From a virus: a stretch of DNA of 31,378 bases. The first letter of the stretch is position 1. Every line of letters begins with the position of its first letter. A program made the position numbers and the translations under genes. The stretch covers positions 1 to 31,378 of IMG/VR virus record IMGVR_UViG_3300002131_000066; one strand, written 5' to 3'. The notes under the pieces are model-generated. The model was given only the letters and a program-made list of their open reading frames with translations, was not told the DNA's origin and ran no database searches. Of the stretch, positions 19,956 to 27,424 are shown one piece after another.

Positions 19956-21437
19956 ATGGCATATGCAATAGACAGATATAACAACACACTGTTAACTACA
20001 GTGGAAGATGGTACAGTTGACCAAACAACTGACCTTAAATTCATCGGTAAAAACTACGCAGGTTACGGCGAAATACAAAATGAAAACTTTTTGTTCTTGC
20101 TTGAAAACTTTAGCGGAGCAAATCAGCCAAGTAGACCAATTAGCGGTCAAGTTTGGTTCGACAGCGGCACAAGTAAATTAAAATTTTATGATGGCGCAAA
20201 GTGGCGCACTACAGGCGGCGCCGAAGTTGGCGCAACAGAGCCAACAGGATTAGCTACTGCTGATTTTTGGTGGGATACCGGTAATGATCAGTTATATGTG
20301 TACAACGGTACAAACTTTGTACTTATAGGGCCACAGAACGCAGGCGAAGGCGTAACCCAAATGCAAAGCCTTGAAGTTCTTGATACTACAAGTGCTACAA
20401 GAGGATTAATTGCCTCTGTTATTGAAGACGAAACTATATTTGTTATAAGCCCAACGCAATTTGATTTAAATGCAAGCCAAACAGCACTAATTGCACAAGG
20501 ATTCGACAGAATTTATAAAGGTATTACACTAAGAAATACTAAATTAGCAACAGCCGGTGTTACTAGTACTACTGATAGATTCCATGGCACTGCAACAAAT
20601 GCTGATAAATTAGGTGGTATTGCTGCTGCAAACTTTGTACAAACTGGTGTAGGTAACACAATATTTACAAGCTCAGTTGAAATACCAGACGATGGTATAT
20701 TAATTGGCGATTCAAACGATTTCCAACTTATAGTTGATACAAATGGGTTTGATGGAGTTATTCAAAACGTTACTACTAACGGTGTAATTAAGTTTAAAGT
20801 TACTAGCGGCGCAGGCGCATTAACACATGTTGCAACAGTGCAATCAACTGGAATAGTTCCAGCTGCTGATAATACATTTACATTAGGATCTGCTAGTTTT
20901 GGATTTTCAAATGTGTATGCAGCGACCTTTACAGGCGAAGCAACTAAAGCAGCTACATTAAGAGTTGGTAGCGATTTCCGCAGTGCAAGTTCAAGTGCAA
21001 CAAACAATACAGTTGCAGTTAGAGATGCAACAGGTAACATTGCTGCAAATCTATTCCAAGGTACTGCAACACAAGCACGTTATGCTGACTTAGCAGAAAA
21101 ATATACTACAGCAGAAGAATTAGCACCTGGCACAGCAGTAGCAGTGTGTAAATGCGAAGATCATGAAGTAGAACCTGCAACATCAAGTAATCATTGCATT
21201 GGAGTTGTTTCAACAAATCCAGCAATTATGATGAATAGTGAAGCTGAAGGGCAATATATAGCACTTAAAGGACGAGTTCCTGTAAGAGTTAAGGGTGCAG
21301 TTGTTAAGGGTCAAGCAATATATGCAATGGCAGACGGCGTAGCCACTACACTTGCAACAACAGCATTAGTTGGAGTTGCTTTAGAAAGTAACAGCGATGA
21401 GGGTGAAAAATTAGTCGAATGCGTACTTAAGGTATAA
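19956..21437 (+). CDS. Tail fibre protein, third paralogue, with G2-peptidase-like C-terminal domain (493 aa)
   Basis: The N-terminus repeats the attachment region of the two preceding fibres: LKFIGKNYAGYGEIQNENFL, then ISGQVWFDSGTSKLKFYDG and ADFWWDTGNDQLYVYNG. The middle has shaft-like segments (FTLGSASFGFSNVYAATFTG; ATGNIAANLFQGTATQARYA). From about residue 375 the end reads ADLAEKYTTAEELAPGTAVA, then IGVVSTNPAIMMN and ALKGRVPVRVKGAVVKGQAI. This resembles the 'DLAE.Y......PGtvv......ivGVvStnPa..m.....GrVpv.v.G' end of many phage fibres and the Peptidase_G2 type. I cannot show that autocleavage residues are present. The gene has its own late-type promoter and AGGGG site. Confidence 0.82.
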   Translation: MAYAIDRYNNTLLTTVEDGTVDQTTDLKFIGKNYAGYGEIQNENFLFLLENFSGANQPSRPISGQVWFDSGTSKLKFYDGAKWRTTGGAEVGATEPTGLATADFWWDTGNDQLYVYNGTNFVLIGPQNAGEGVTQMQSLEVLDTTSATRGLIASVIEDETIFVISPTQFDLNASQTALIAQGFDRIYKGITLRNTKLATAGVTSTTDRFHGTATNADKLGGIAAANFVQTGVGNTIFTSSVEIPDDGILIGDSNDFQLIVDTNGFDGVIQNVTTNGVIKFKVTSGAGALTHVATVQSTGIVPAADNTFTLGSASFGFSNVYAATFTGEATKAATLRVGSDFRSASSSATNNTVAVRDATGNIAANLFQGTATQARYADLAEKYTTAEELAPGTAVAVCKCEDHEVEPATSSNHCIGVVSTNPAIMMNSEAEGQYIALKGRVPVRVKGAVVKGQAIYAMADGVATTLATTALVGVALESNSDEGEKLVECVLKV

Positions 21438-21446
21438 GGATCCATC

Positions 21447-22370
21447 ATGGCAGATATTACAGCAGCACGAATTAACAATTTACAATCTAGTATTGCACTT
21501 ATATTAGGCACAGGTTCTGGACAAAACGGTTACGGACAGCCTGTTACTAGTTTACCAGTTAACAACACCGGAGACGTAGTTGAAGCTGCGGATATTAACA
21601 CAATATATGCAGACATTCTTAAAGCAAGAGTTCACCAAGTAGGCGCAGGCGATATTGGCATTGCTGAAGTTGTACAAAATCTTAATACAGTTGCTGAGGC
21701 AACAAGTACATTTGTTAGTAATGCTGGTATCACTAGTATCGACCCAGATGGATTTAAGAAAGGCATTTTAGATTTTGAAGGCCTTATGGCACAAGTCCAA
21801 GCGGATAAAGCAGTAATGCATCCTACACAAGCTGCATTAGAACCTGCAATATCAAGTGCTAGATCTAGTACATGGAATGGTTTGATTTATCACGAAGTAA
21901 CTGCTACATTTAGTTCAGCCAACGCCAGACGCTTTTTCTTTAATACAGGCGGCGAAATTAGAATAAGTGCTAATAATACTGGAGCAGTAACTCCTAAAGG
22001 ATTAGACTGGAATCAATTATGTTCGCAAGTAGGAACAATTAAATTTAGTGCAGAAACAACAGTTTCAACTACTGGCGGTGGCTCGTCGATTGGCAATTAC
22101 GATTTAACAAGTGCGTATCAAGATATATACACAAAAGTAGGCAGCGGTACATATAGTGCAGTATACGCTGGTAATATTTATACTGTTAAAGCACGTTCTG
22201 ATATTGATACACGTATTATTTTTAGAATTGAATTTAACGATGTAGTATTTGACAACAATATTGATAATAACGTTGACGGTAGACTTGAAAGTATAATACA
22301 ACATTATCGTGCAAATAGCGGAGTTACAGTAGCTGCTCCGTCATATTTTAATACACACACATTGGCATAA
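21447..22370 (+). CDS. Structural/adhesin protein, short member of a second fibre family (307 aa)
   Basis: The N-terminus (MADITAARINNLQSSIALIL, then GTGSGQNGYGQ and ADINTIYADILKARVHQVG) matches that of the next gene. Both then carry a similar beta-rich region: STWNGLIYHEVTATFSS, ARRFFFNTGGEIRISA, DWNQLCSQVGTIKFSAET and SSIGNYDLTSAYQDIY. I recall proteins of this type downstream of fibre genes in marine T4-like phages, without a known function. There is no signal peptide or membrane segment. AGGA overlapping the upstream stop (21437-21440) sits 6 bases before the ATG, so it is translated with the fibre gene. It may be the core form of which the 745-residue neighbour is an extended version. 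Structural role is inferred from context and paralogy. Confidence 0.72.
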   Translation: MADITAARINNLQSSIALILGTGSGQNGYGQPVTSLPVNNTGDVVEAADINTIYADILKARVHQVGAGDIGIAEVVQNLNTVAEATSTFVSNAGITSIDPDGFKKGILDFEGLMAQVQADKAVMHPTQAALEPAISSARSSTWNGLIYHEVTATFSSANARRFFFNTGGEIRISANNTGAVTPKGLDWNQLCSQVGTIKFSAETTVSTTGGGSSIGNYDLTSAYQDIYTKVGSGTYSAVYAGNIYTVKARSDIDTRIIFRIEFNDVVFDNNIDNNVDGRLESIIQHYRANSGVTVAAPSYFNTHTLA

Positions 22371-22401
22371 TCAGACTCTTTTGTATATAGAATATTTTTA
22401 A

Positions 22402-22409
22402 ATAAATAC
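22402..22409 (+). promoter_or_regulatory. Putative T4-type late promoter (ATAAATAC)
   Basis: In the 62-base gap before the 745-residue adhesin gene, ATAAATAC (with TTAA just before it) lies 23 bases before the ATG, with an AAGAGA ribosome-binding sequence between them. This is the same octamer as at 15312. Confidence 0.55.
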
Positions 22410-22432
22410 TTTGATAATAAAAGAGATGATGA

Positions 22433-24670
22433 ATGCCAACAACAATACTAGCAAGTAGATATAATACACTTCGTAATCAAGTAAATTTAGTACTTGGTAC
22501 TTCTGCTGATATTAGTGCTACTTATGGCTACGGCCAACCTTTTAGCACAAGCAGTGTAGTTGGTACACGAACAGCACCGACTGTAGCAGATGCAGATAAA
22601 ATATCTGCACAAGATTACGAAGATTTATATATTGATTTAATTAGGACACGTTCACATCAAGTTGGCGCATCGGTTGCAATTGATGAATTTGTAATCGGCG
22701 ATTACGAGGTTAATACTGCAACTGCTGATAAAATTGAAGAAGCATATATTTTAGGATTAGAATCTTTAGCAACTAGTATTGCTACTGATAGATTAACTGT
22801 TGCTCCTGCTAACTTAACTATAGCTAGTTTACCAGCAGCAAGCAGCACTCGTCCTGCAAGCGCAGGTACATGGAACGGAACACTTAGTCATATTTTTACT
22901 GTAACATTTCCGTCTGTTGTTGCTAGGAGACATTTTTTTAACGCTGGCGGTGAAATTCGATTTAGTGCGTCAGTTGATTATACAGGAAGTCAAGCTAAAA
23001 CAGTAGATTGGCAATCAATTTTAAGCATCATGGGAACAACTAGTTTCAAAGCAGAATCAACAGTTAATAATGTAGGAATTGGCTCTGGATCTAGTATAGG
23101 CAATTATGATCTTAATTCGACATATCAATTAGTTTATTCTACAACCGGCGGCGCAGCCTATTCTCGCAATAGTTATAATATATATGCTACTAATGAAACA
23201 ACATTAGATGGTACATCTGCTATAAAATTTAAAGTAGAGTTTACAGACGGACTTCCTAATGATCTTACTTTTGGTATTGATGAAGCAGTATTTGGTACAT
23301 TTAATAGTATTATATCAACAGCAACTCCTAGCAGTCAAATATCTATTAACGGAACAGTGCATGATGCAGTTATTATTGATTCTCCGCCAGTAGGAGCAAC
23401 CATAAGAACATTATCAGGTGTTCTTACACCGAGTTATAATATTAGCGGACCTGCAAACGTTAACGAAGGTGCAAGTTCAGCATTTACAATTACAACCACT
23501 AATGTTTCAAACTCTACAACGGTATATTGGTCAACAAATGCAGTATCCGGCGGCCAGCCAACTGGCACAGATTTTACCGATGGAGTAACATCTGGTACAG
23601 TTACTATTAATAACAACACCGGTACAATTGCACGAACACTTAGCAATGACTTGACAACAGAAGGAGTTGAAAGTTTTTCAATTAGCTTACGGTCGGGCTC
23701 AGTTTCTGGAACAATACTAGCAACTAGCGGCATTGTTGCTATTGGTGATACTAGCACAACACCGGCAGCGTCACCTCCTCCCCCAGATCCGAGTCCGCCT
23801 CCGGGTCCAACTCCTACAGAATTTACTTTCTCAGTCAGTCCTGCTTCTGACATGAACTTTAATATACCGATATCTCAAGGCACTGTTAGCTATGCATATA
23901 CAGTAACTTGCAGCAGTGGAAGCGGATCGATCACAGTTCAAGAAATAAGTAGACCTAGTCAGTGGAATGTATACGTAGACGGAGTAAGTAGTCCAGGAGC
24001 ATCAACTACTTTCTCAATGAGCGCCGGCCAGAGTCGTTCGGTTATCCTTGGCATAGAACCATTAACTGTTGGCACAGGCACTGGCGGATTTGCCTTTTTA
24101 AAAGCTGAAGGTGACGGCCAGCGGTTTGATAGAAGTTGGTCAGGAACTGCAAGGCCGGCAGAACCGAGTATTAGCTTTACTCCGAGCTCTGGATATATCA
24201 ATGATACAACTTATACACTATCATGGGATGATGCTGATGCAGGAGCAAGGACAGTTACACTAAATTCTCCTGAAGGACCGACATATAATACTACTGATCC
24301 TAGCGGGTCTACATCAAGCACATTGGGTATAGTCGGTACATGGAGTGCAACAATTGATACTAGTGGCGGAAGCGCATCTGCATCAGTAACCGTAAGTTCT
24401 CCTCCTCCGCCTCCTCCTGTAATACCGGCACCTAGTATTAGCTTTACACCGAGCTCTGGAACTATTAATAGTACCGTATATACTATATCTTGGAATGCTA
24501 ATGGAGCATCATCAACAAGTGTAGTTATTACAGGGCCAGATGGCGGAACTATTCCTTTCAGCGAACCTTCTGGTAGTATATCAAGTACATTGGGTATAGT
24601 TGGTACATGGAGTGCTAGTATATCAACCGCCGGCGGATCAGCAAGCGATAGTGTTCAAGTAAATCCATAA
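22433..24670 (+). CDS. Long adhesin of the second fibre family with Calx-beta-like and Ig-like domains (745 aa)
   Basis: Residues 1-~305 are homologous to the preceding 307-residue protein (YNTLRNQVNLVLGTS; RTRSHQVGAS; ARRHFFNAGGEIRFSA; SSIGNYDLNSTYQLVY). A Calx-beta-like domain follows at about 334-441 (ISGPANVNEGASSAFTITTT, then TVYWSTNA and TEGVESFSISLRSG). Next come a proline linker (about 444-463), a beta domain (about 463-570, SVSPASDMNFNIP), and two Ig-like repeats at about 579-655 and 668-745, separated by a second proline stretch (PPPPPP). Multi-domain ends of this kind in phage fibres often bind host surface glycans; that is family knowledge, not shown here. The ATG at 22433 is chosen because nearby ATGs at 22426 and 22429 are in other frames. 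Confidence 0.8.
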   Translation: MPTTILASRYNTLRNQVNLVLGTSADISATYGYGQPFSTSSVVGTRTAPTVADADKISAQDYEDLYIDLIRTRSHQVGASVAIDEFVIGDYEVNTATADKIEEAYILGLESLATSIATDRLTVAPANLTIASLPAASSTRPASAGTWNGTLSHIFTVTFPSVVARRHFFNAGGEIRFSASVDYTGSQAKTVDWQSILSIMGTTSFKAESTVNNVGIGSGSSIGNYDLNSTYQLVYSTTGGAAYSRNSYNIYATNETTLDGTSAIKFKVEFTDGLPNDLTFGIDEAVFGTFNSIISTATPSSQISINGTVHDAVIIDSPPVGATIRTLSGVLTPSYNISGPANVNEGASSAFTITTTNVSNSTTVYWSTNAVSGGQPTGTDFTDGVTSGTVTINNNTGTIARTLSNDLTTEGVESFSISLRSGSVSGTILATSGIVAIGDTSTTPAASPPPPDPSPPPGPTPTEFTFSVSPASDMNFNIPISQGTVSYAYTVTCSSGSGSITVQEISRPSQWNVYVDGVSSPGASTTFSMSAGQSRSVILGIEPLTVGTGTGGFAFLKAEGDGQRFDRSWSGTARPAEPSISFTPSSGYINDTTYTLSWDDADAGARTVTLNSPEGPTYNTTDPSGSTSSTLGIVGTWSATIDTSGGSASASVTVSSPPPPPPVIPAPSISFTPSSGTINSTVYTISWNANGASSTSVVITGPDGGTIPFSEPSGSISSTLGIVGTWSASISTAGGSASDSVQVNP
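24167..24670 (+). repeat. Tandem DNA-level duplication of an Ig-like module, 267-base period
   Basis: Two copies start at 24167 and 24434. The stretch 24170-24193 matches 24437-24460 with one mismatch in 24 bases, and 24314-24348 matches 24581-24615 with two mismatches in 35. The period is exactly 267 bases (89 codons), and the intervening parts have diverged more. Both copies encode PSISFTPSSG at the start and SSTLGIVGTWSA near the end. Confidence 0.85.
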
Positions 24671-24681
24671 CCATTCTCTTC

Positions 24682-24710
24682 TTGACAAATTGTTAGTTTC
24701 AATATATACT
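24682..24710 (+). promoter_or_regulatory. Strong sigma70-type promoter upstream of the modification cassette
   Basis: TTGACA (24682-24687) is a perfect -35 box. It is separated by exactly 17 bases from TATACT (24705-24710), which matches five of six consensus -10 bases. The expected start of transcription is near 24717, about 20 bases before the ATG at 24737, leaving room for the AGGAG site at 24725-24729. No ATAAATA element is present in this gap. In T4-like phages this kind of promoter is read by unmodified host polymerase and is usual for early genes. Confidence 0.7.
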
Positions 24711-24736
24711 AGTAATAATAAACTAGGAGTTTAACT

Positions 24737-25087
24737 ATGGATGAACGATTAGAAAAAGCATTGAACTTTTCTAACTACATGCTAACACTTAATAATCAAA
24801 AAAGATTGATAGCAGAAAAATATCAAGAAGAACTAATTTATTTTTACAACGGGTCTCAGTTTAGTGTTACACGAGAATTAATTACATTTGTAAACTTAAT
24901 GATAACTGCTGATCAAGACGATATTGTTATAACTGATGACAATAGTATTCCGTGTTTTATTGAAAATTTGTCAGAATTTTACGATGAAATTGTAAGTGTA
25001 TACATGCTGGCATCTAATAGATATCATGCAGAATATTCAAAATTAAAAGCAAACCGTAGCGTAGAGAAATTAGTTGATTATGAGTAA
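24737..25087 (+). CDS. Small conserved phage protein of unknown function (116 aa)
   Basis: The protein is acidic and mostly helical in appearance: an N-terminal helix region (MDERLEKALNFSNYMLTLNN then QKRLIAEKYQEELIYFYNG), a middle helix (SVTRELITFVNLMI), a short strand with DDNSIPCFIENLSEF, and a C-terminal helix ending NRSVEKLVDYE. I recall similar small proteins in other marine T4-like phages but know no function. There is no metal-binding or enzyme motif. It is the first gene after the sigma70-type promoter and has a good AGGAG site 7 bases before its ATG. It overlaps the next gene by 8 bases, so it is co-translated with the glycosyltransferase-like gene. A regulatory or adaptor role is conceivable but has no support in the sequence. 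Confidence 0.72.
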   Translation: MDERLEKALNFSNYMLTLNNQKRLIAEKYQEELIYFYNGSQFSVTRELITFVNLMITADQDDIVITDDNSIPCFIENLSEFYDEIVSVYMLASNRYHAEYSKLKANRSVEKLVDYE

Positions 25088-25931
25088 AGGTGCATTTTTA
25101 ATTGCACGAAATAACGGCCATATTGACTATGTAAAACAGGCAGTATTTCTTGCAAGGCGAATAAAAAAATATTTAGACGTTCCTGTAACTATTGCTACTG
25201 ACAGTGTTGATTATTTAGAATCAACTTTTGGTGTAGCAGATTTTGATAGAGTCATTAGGCTAGAAAATACGCAAGATAGTAATTTACGTTATTATTTTGA
25301 CGGTACTTTATCTAAACAAACAGCTAGTTTTAAAAATAACAACCGTGCAAGTGTTTATGATCTTTCTCCGTACGACGAAACACTGTTATTAGATACCGAT
25401 TATATTATTTCAAACGAGTTATTAAAGTCAACTTTTGACTCAACATTTGACTTTATGTTATATAAGAAATCTAGTGACGTTGCAAACGTGCGCGACAAAA
25501 GAGAATTTGATAAAGTAAGCAACACTGGGGTTGATTTTTATTGGGCTACTGTTGTATTTTTTAGAAAAACAGAAACTAATAAAATATTCTTTGACCTTGT
25601 TGCGCATATAGAACAAGAATGGAATCATTATAGACGAGTTTACCAAATAACTTCTAGTTTATTTAGAAACGACTATGCTTTTAGTATTGCAATTCATATA
25701 ATGAATGGGTTTGTACCTGGAGATTTTGCACAGCAATTGCCAGGTAGTATGATGTATACCACTGATAAAGATGTATTATGGCAGCTTAATGACGACGAAA
25801 TGATGTTTTTAGTAGAAAAGAAAGAATACTTAGGCGAATATACTGCACTAAAGACGTCAGGACAAACTATTCATGTTATGAATAAATCTAGTCTCAATAG
25901 AATAATTGATCAGGAGTTTGCAAATGACTAA
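25080..25931 (+). CDS. Glycosyltransferase-like protein, DxD type, first of a pair (283 aa)
   Basis: The N-terminal strand-helix (MSKGAFLIARNN; YVKQAVFLARRIKKYLDVPV; TIATDS) and the motif LLLDTDYIIS (D105 and D107) have the layout of GT-A glycosyltransferases related to GT8. In that fold the DxD binds the metal and sugar nucleotide, and such enzymes move a sugar from a nucleotide donor to an acceptor. Donor and acceptor cannot be read from the sequence. There is no signal peptide or membrane segment, so it should act in the cytoplasm. I take the ATG at 25080, inside an 8-base overlap (ATGAGTAA) with the previous gene, rather than the TTG at 25074. It is similar to the next protein over its length (K-G; NYV/DYV; TD; DTD), suggesting an old duplication. 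Confidence 0.7.
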   Translation: MSKGAFLIARNNGHIDYVKQAVFLARRIKKYLDVPVTIATDSVDYLESTFGVADFDRVIRLENTQDSNLRYYFDGTLSKQTASFKNNNRASVYDLSPYDETLLLDTDYIISNELLKSTFDSTFDFMLYKKSSDVANVRDKREFDKVSNTGVDFYWATVVFFRKTETNKIFFDLVAHIEQEWNHYRRVYQITSSLFRNDYAFSIAIHIMNGFVPGDFAQQLPGSMMYTTDKDVLWQLNDDEMMFLVEKKEYLGEYTALKTSGQTIHVMNKSSLNRIIDQEFAND

Positions 25932-26766
25932 AGGAATTGTAGTTCTTGCACAAAATAACACAACTGACAATTATGTAGAACAGGCGTGTTTATTGGCAAT
26001 GAGTTTGAAGCTGCACAACACCGTTCCTATTAGTATAGTTACTAATGATATAGTGCCGGACGAATATTGTCATTTGTTTGATCAGATTATTCCTATTCCG
26101 TGGGGTGATTCTGCAGCCTCATCAGATTGGAAAATTGAAAATAGATGGAAGTTGTATTATGCTACTCCATATAGAGAAACAATTATAATGGATACTGATA
26201 TGTTAGTGTTACAAAACATTGACACTTGGTGGGATTTCTTATCAAAATACGAACTATTTTTTACAAGTAAGGTTTTAACTTATAGAGGCACGCCTGCTAA
26301 TACTAGTTACTATAGAAGAACGTTTATTGATAATAATTTACCAAATTTATTCAGCGGATTACATTATTTTAAGAAGTGCGATTTTGCACATAAGTTTTAT
26401 AACTTGTTAGATATAGTAGTAAAAAACTGGAAACCGTTTTATGAACAACATCTAGAAGCAACGCATCGACCTAAACATATGAGCATTGATGTGTGCGCAG
26501 CAATTGTTACACGTATATTAGATTGCGAATCTAAAATTACAAACACAGTGGTTACGTACCCTAGTTTTACTCATATGAAACCGCATTGTCAAGACTGGCA
26601 CGAAGTTTACATTAATTGGCAAGATCAAATTGGAGTTTATATTTCAAAAGACGGAAGTTTAAAAATTGGAAATTATGCACAAACAGGAATTTTACATTAT
26701 ACTGAAAACGACTTTTTGACAAAGACTCCTGTTGTAGAAATATATAGGAGTTTGTTAAATGTCTAA
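25924..26766 (+). CDS. Glycosyltransferase-like protein, DxD type, second of a pair (280 aa)
   Basis: MTKGIVVLAQNN, YVEQACLLAMSLKLHNTVPI and SIVTND repeat the start of the previous protein. The predicted metal-binding motif is IIMDTDMLVLQ (D90, D92), preceded by RWKLYYATPYRETI, as in GT8-like enzymes where the acceptor-side helix comes before DxD. Further on, LFSGLHYFKK and a late LHYTEN supply a histidine in the place where GT8 proteins have a metal-binding H. No membrane segment is seen, so a soluble cytoplasmic enzyme is likely. ATG at 25924 is chosen over the TTG at 25906 because AGGAG (25912-25916) is 7 bases upstream and the overlap with the previous stop is again 8 bases. The acceptor is unknown. 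Confidence 0.72.
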   Translation: MTKGIVVLAQNNTTDNYVEQACLLAMSLKLHNTVPISIVTNDIVPDEYCHLFDQIIPIPWGDSAASSDWKIENRWKLYYATPYRETIIMDTDMLVLQNIDTWWDFLSKYELFFTSKVLTYRGTPANTSYYRRTFIDNNLPNLFSGLHYFKKCDFAHKFYNLLDIVVKNWKPFYEQHLEATHRPKHMSIDVCAAIVTRILDCESKITNTVVTYPSFTHMKPHCQDWHEVYINWQDQIGVYISKDGSLKIGNYAQTGILHYTENDFLTKTPVVEIYRSLLNV

Positions 26767-27424
26767 TCTACACGATTTAATTAAAAATTTGCAAGTTGGT
26801 GTAATTAGTACTAATTCATATGTATACTACGATAAAGACTCTGGCAAAATACATAAGATTAGCTCAACAAATACACCTGATGAGAATTTTGAAATTGTTG
26901 CAATCCCAAATAAAGAAGTAAATCCTATTCTTACAGGAGAAAAGCGTATAGACGAGTTTGTTATATTTTATGATGTTAGTTTAAAACAAATACGTCTAAA
27001 GCCTGTTACCTTTACTGGAATCCAATATACTGCATCTAATACATGTTATCAGTTACCTATTACAAATTCTGTTCTGTGTCACCAACTGCCTGTTGTTAGC
27101 ACTAACAAGAATTCTGCTATTGACGATAATGATATTGTTGTGCAACAAGATATTGTTAAAAAACAATGGAATATTTTAATTAACCCGCATACTAAGAACT
27201 TCTTAATTAAAAATACTCACGGCTATGATGAGACATTAAATTTTAGTGTTACATCAAAGCACGATCCAAATATATTTTATAGAAGTTTAGAATGCACAGT
27301 AGGAGATTTATTGTCTGACGATATTACAAGTATACCGTTCAAATATGAAACAGAAAGTAGTGTAGATGACGTAAGTATATATACAGCAAAATACTTTGAC
27401 AACTATGTACACGAGGTTATTTAA
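26759..27424 (+). CDS. Unknown protein in the glycosyltransferase cluster (221 aa)
   Basis: I do not recognise this protein. It appears mostly beta-structured, beginning with a short helix (MSNLHDLIKNLQVGV) and a strand pair NSYVYYDKDSGKIHKISSTN. There follow GEKRIDEFVIFYDVSLKQIR and KKQWNILINPHTKNFLIKN, which look like related strand repeats. The C-terminal part has FSVTSKHDPNIFYRSLECTV. It has no signal peptide, membrane segment or visible catalytic motif. The ATG overlaps the previous gene by 8 bases, with AGGAG (26746-26750) 8 bases upstream. Its own stop shares a base with the next ATG (TAATG), so it is firmly part of the operon. A structural or accessory protein whose surface is modified by its neighbours is one possibility. 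Confidence 0.68.
   Translation: MSNLHDLIKNLQVGVISTNSYVYYDKDSGKIHKISSTNTPDENFEIVAIPNKEVNPILTGEKRIDEFVIFYDVSLKQIRLKPVTFTGIQYTASNTCYQLPITNSVLCHQLPVVSTNKNSAIDDNDIVVQQDIVKKQWNILINPHTKNFLIKNTHGYDETLNFSVTSKHDPNIFYRSLECTVGDLLSDDITSIPFKYETESSVDDVSIYTAKYFDNYVHEVI

Noticed and set aside
22376-22425. 7-base inverted repeat (CTCTTTT / AAAAGAG) in the gap before the 745-residue gene
   Set aside because: The loop of 36 bases is long, the stem is AT-rich, and it surrounds a promoter-like element; it is not a terminator and probably chance.
24671-24681. Terminator between the adhesin gene and the sigma70-type promoter
   Set aside because: I looked for a hairpin followed by a T-run and found none, so read-through from the late genes into the cassette is likely late in infection.
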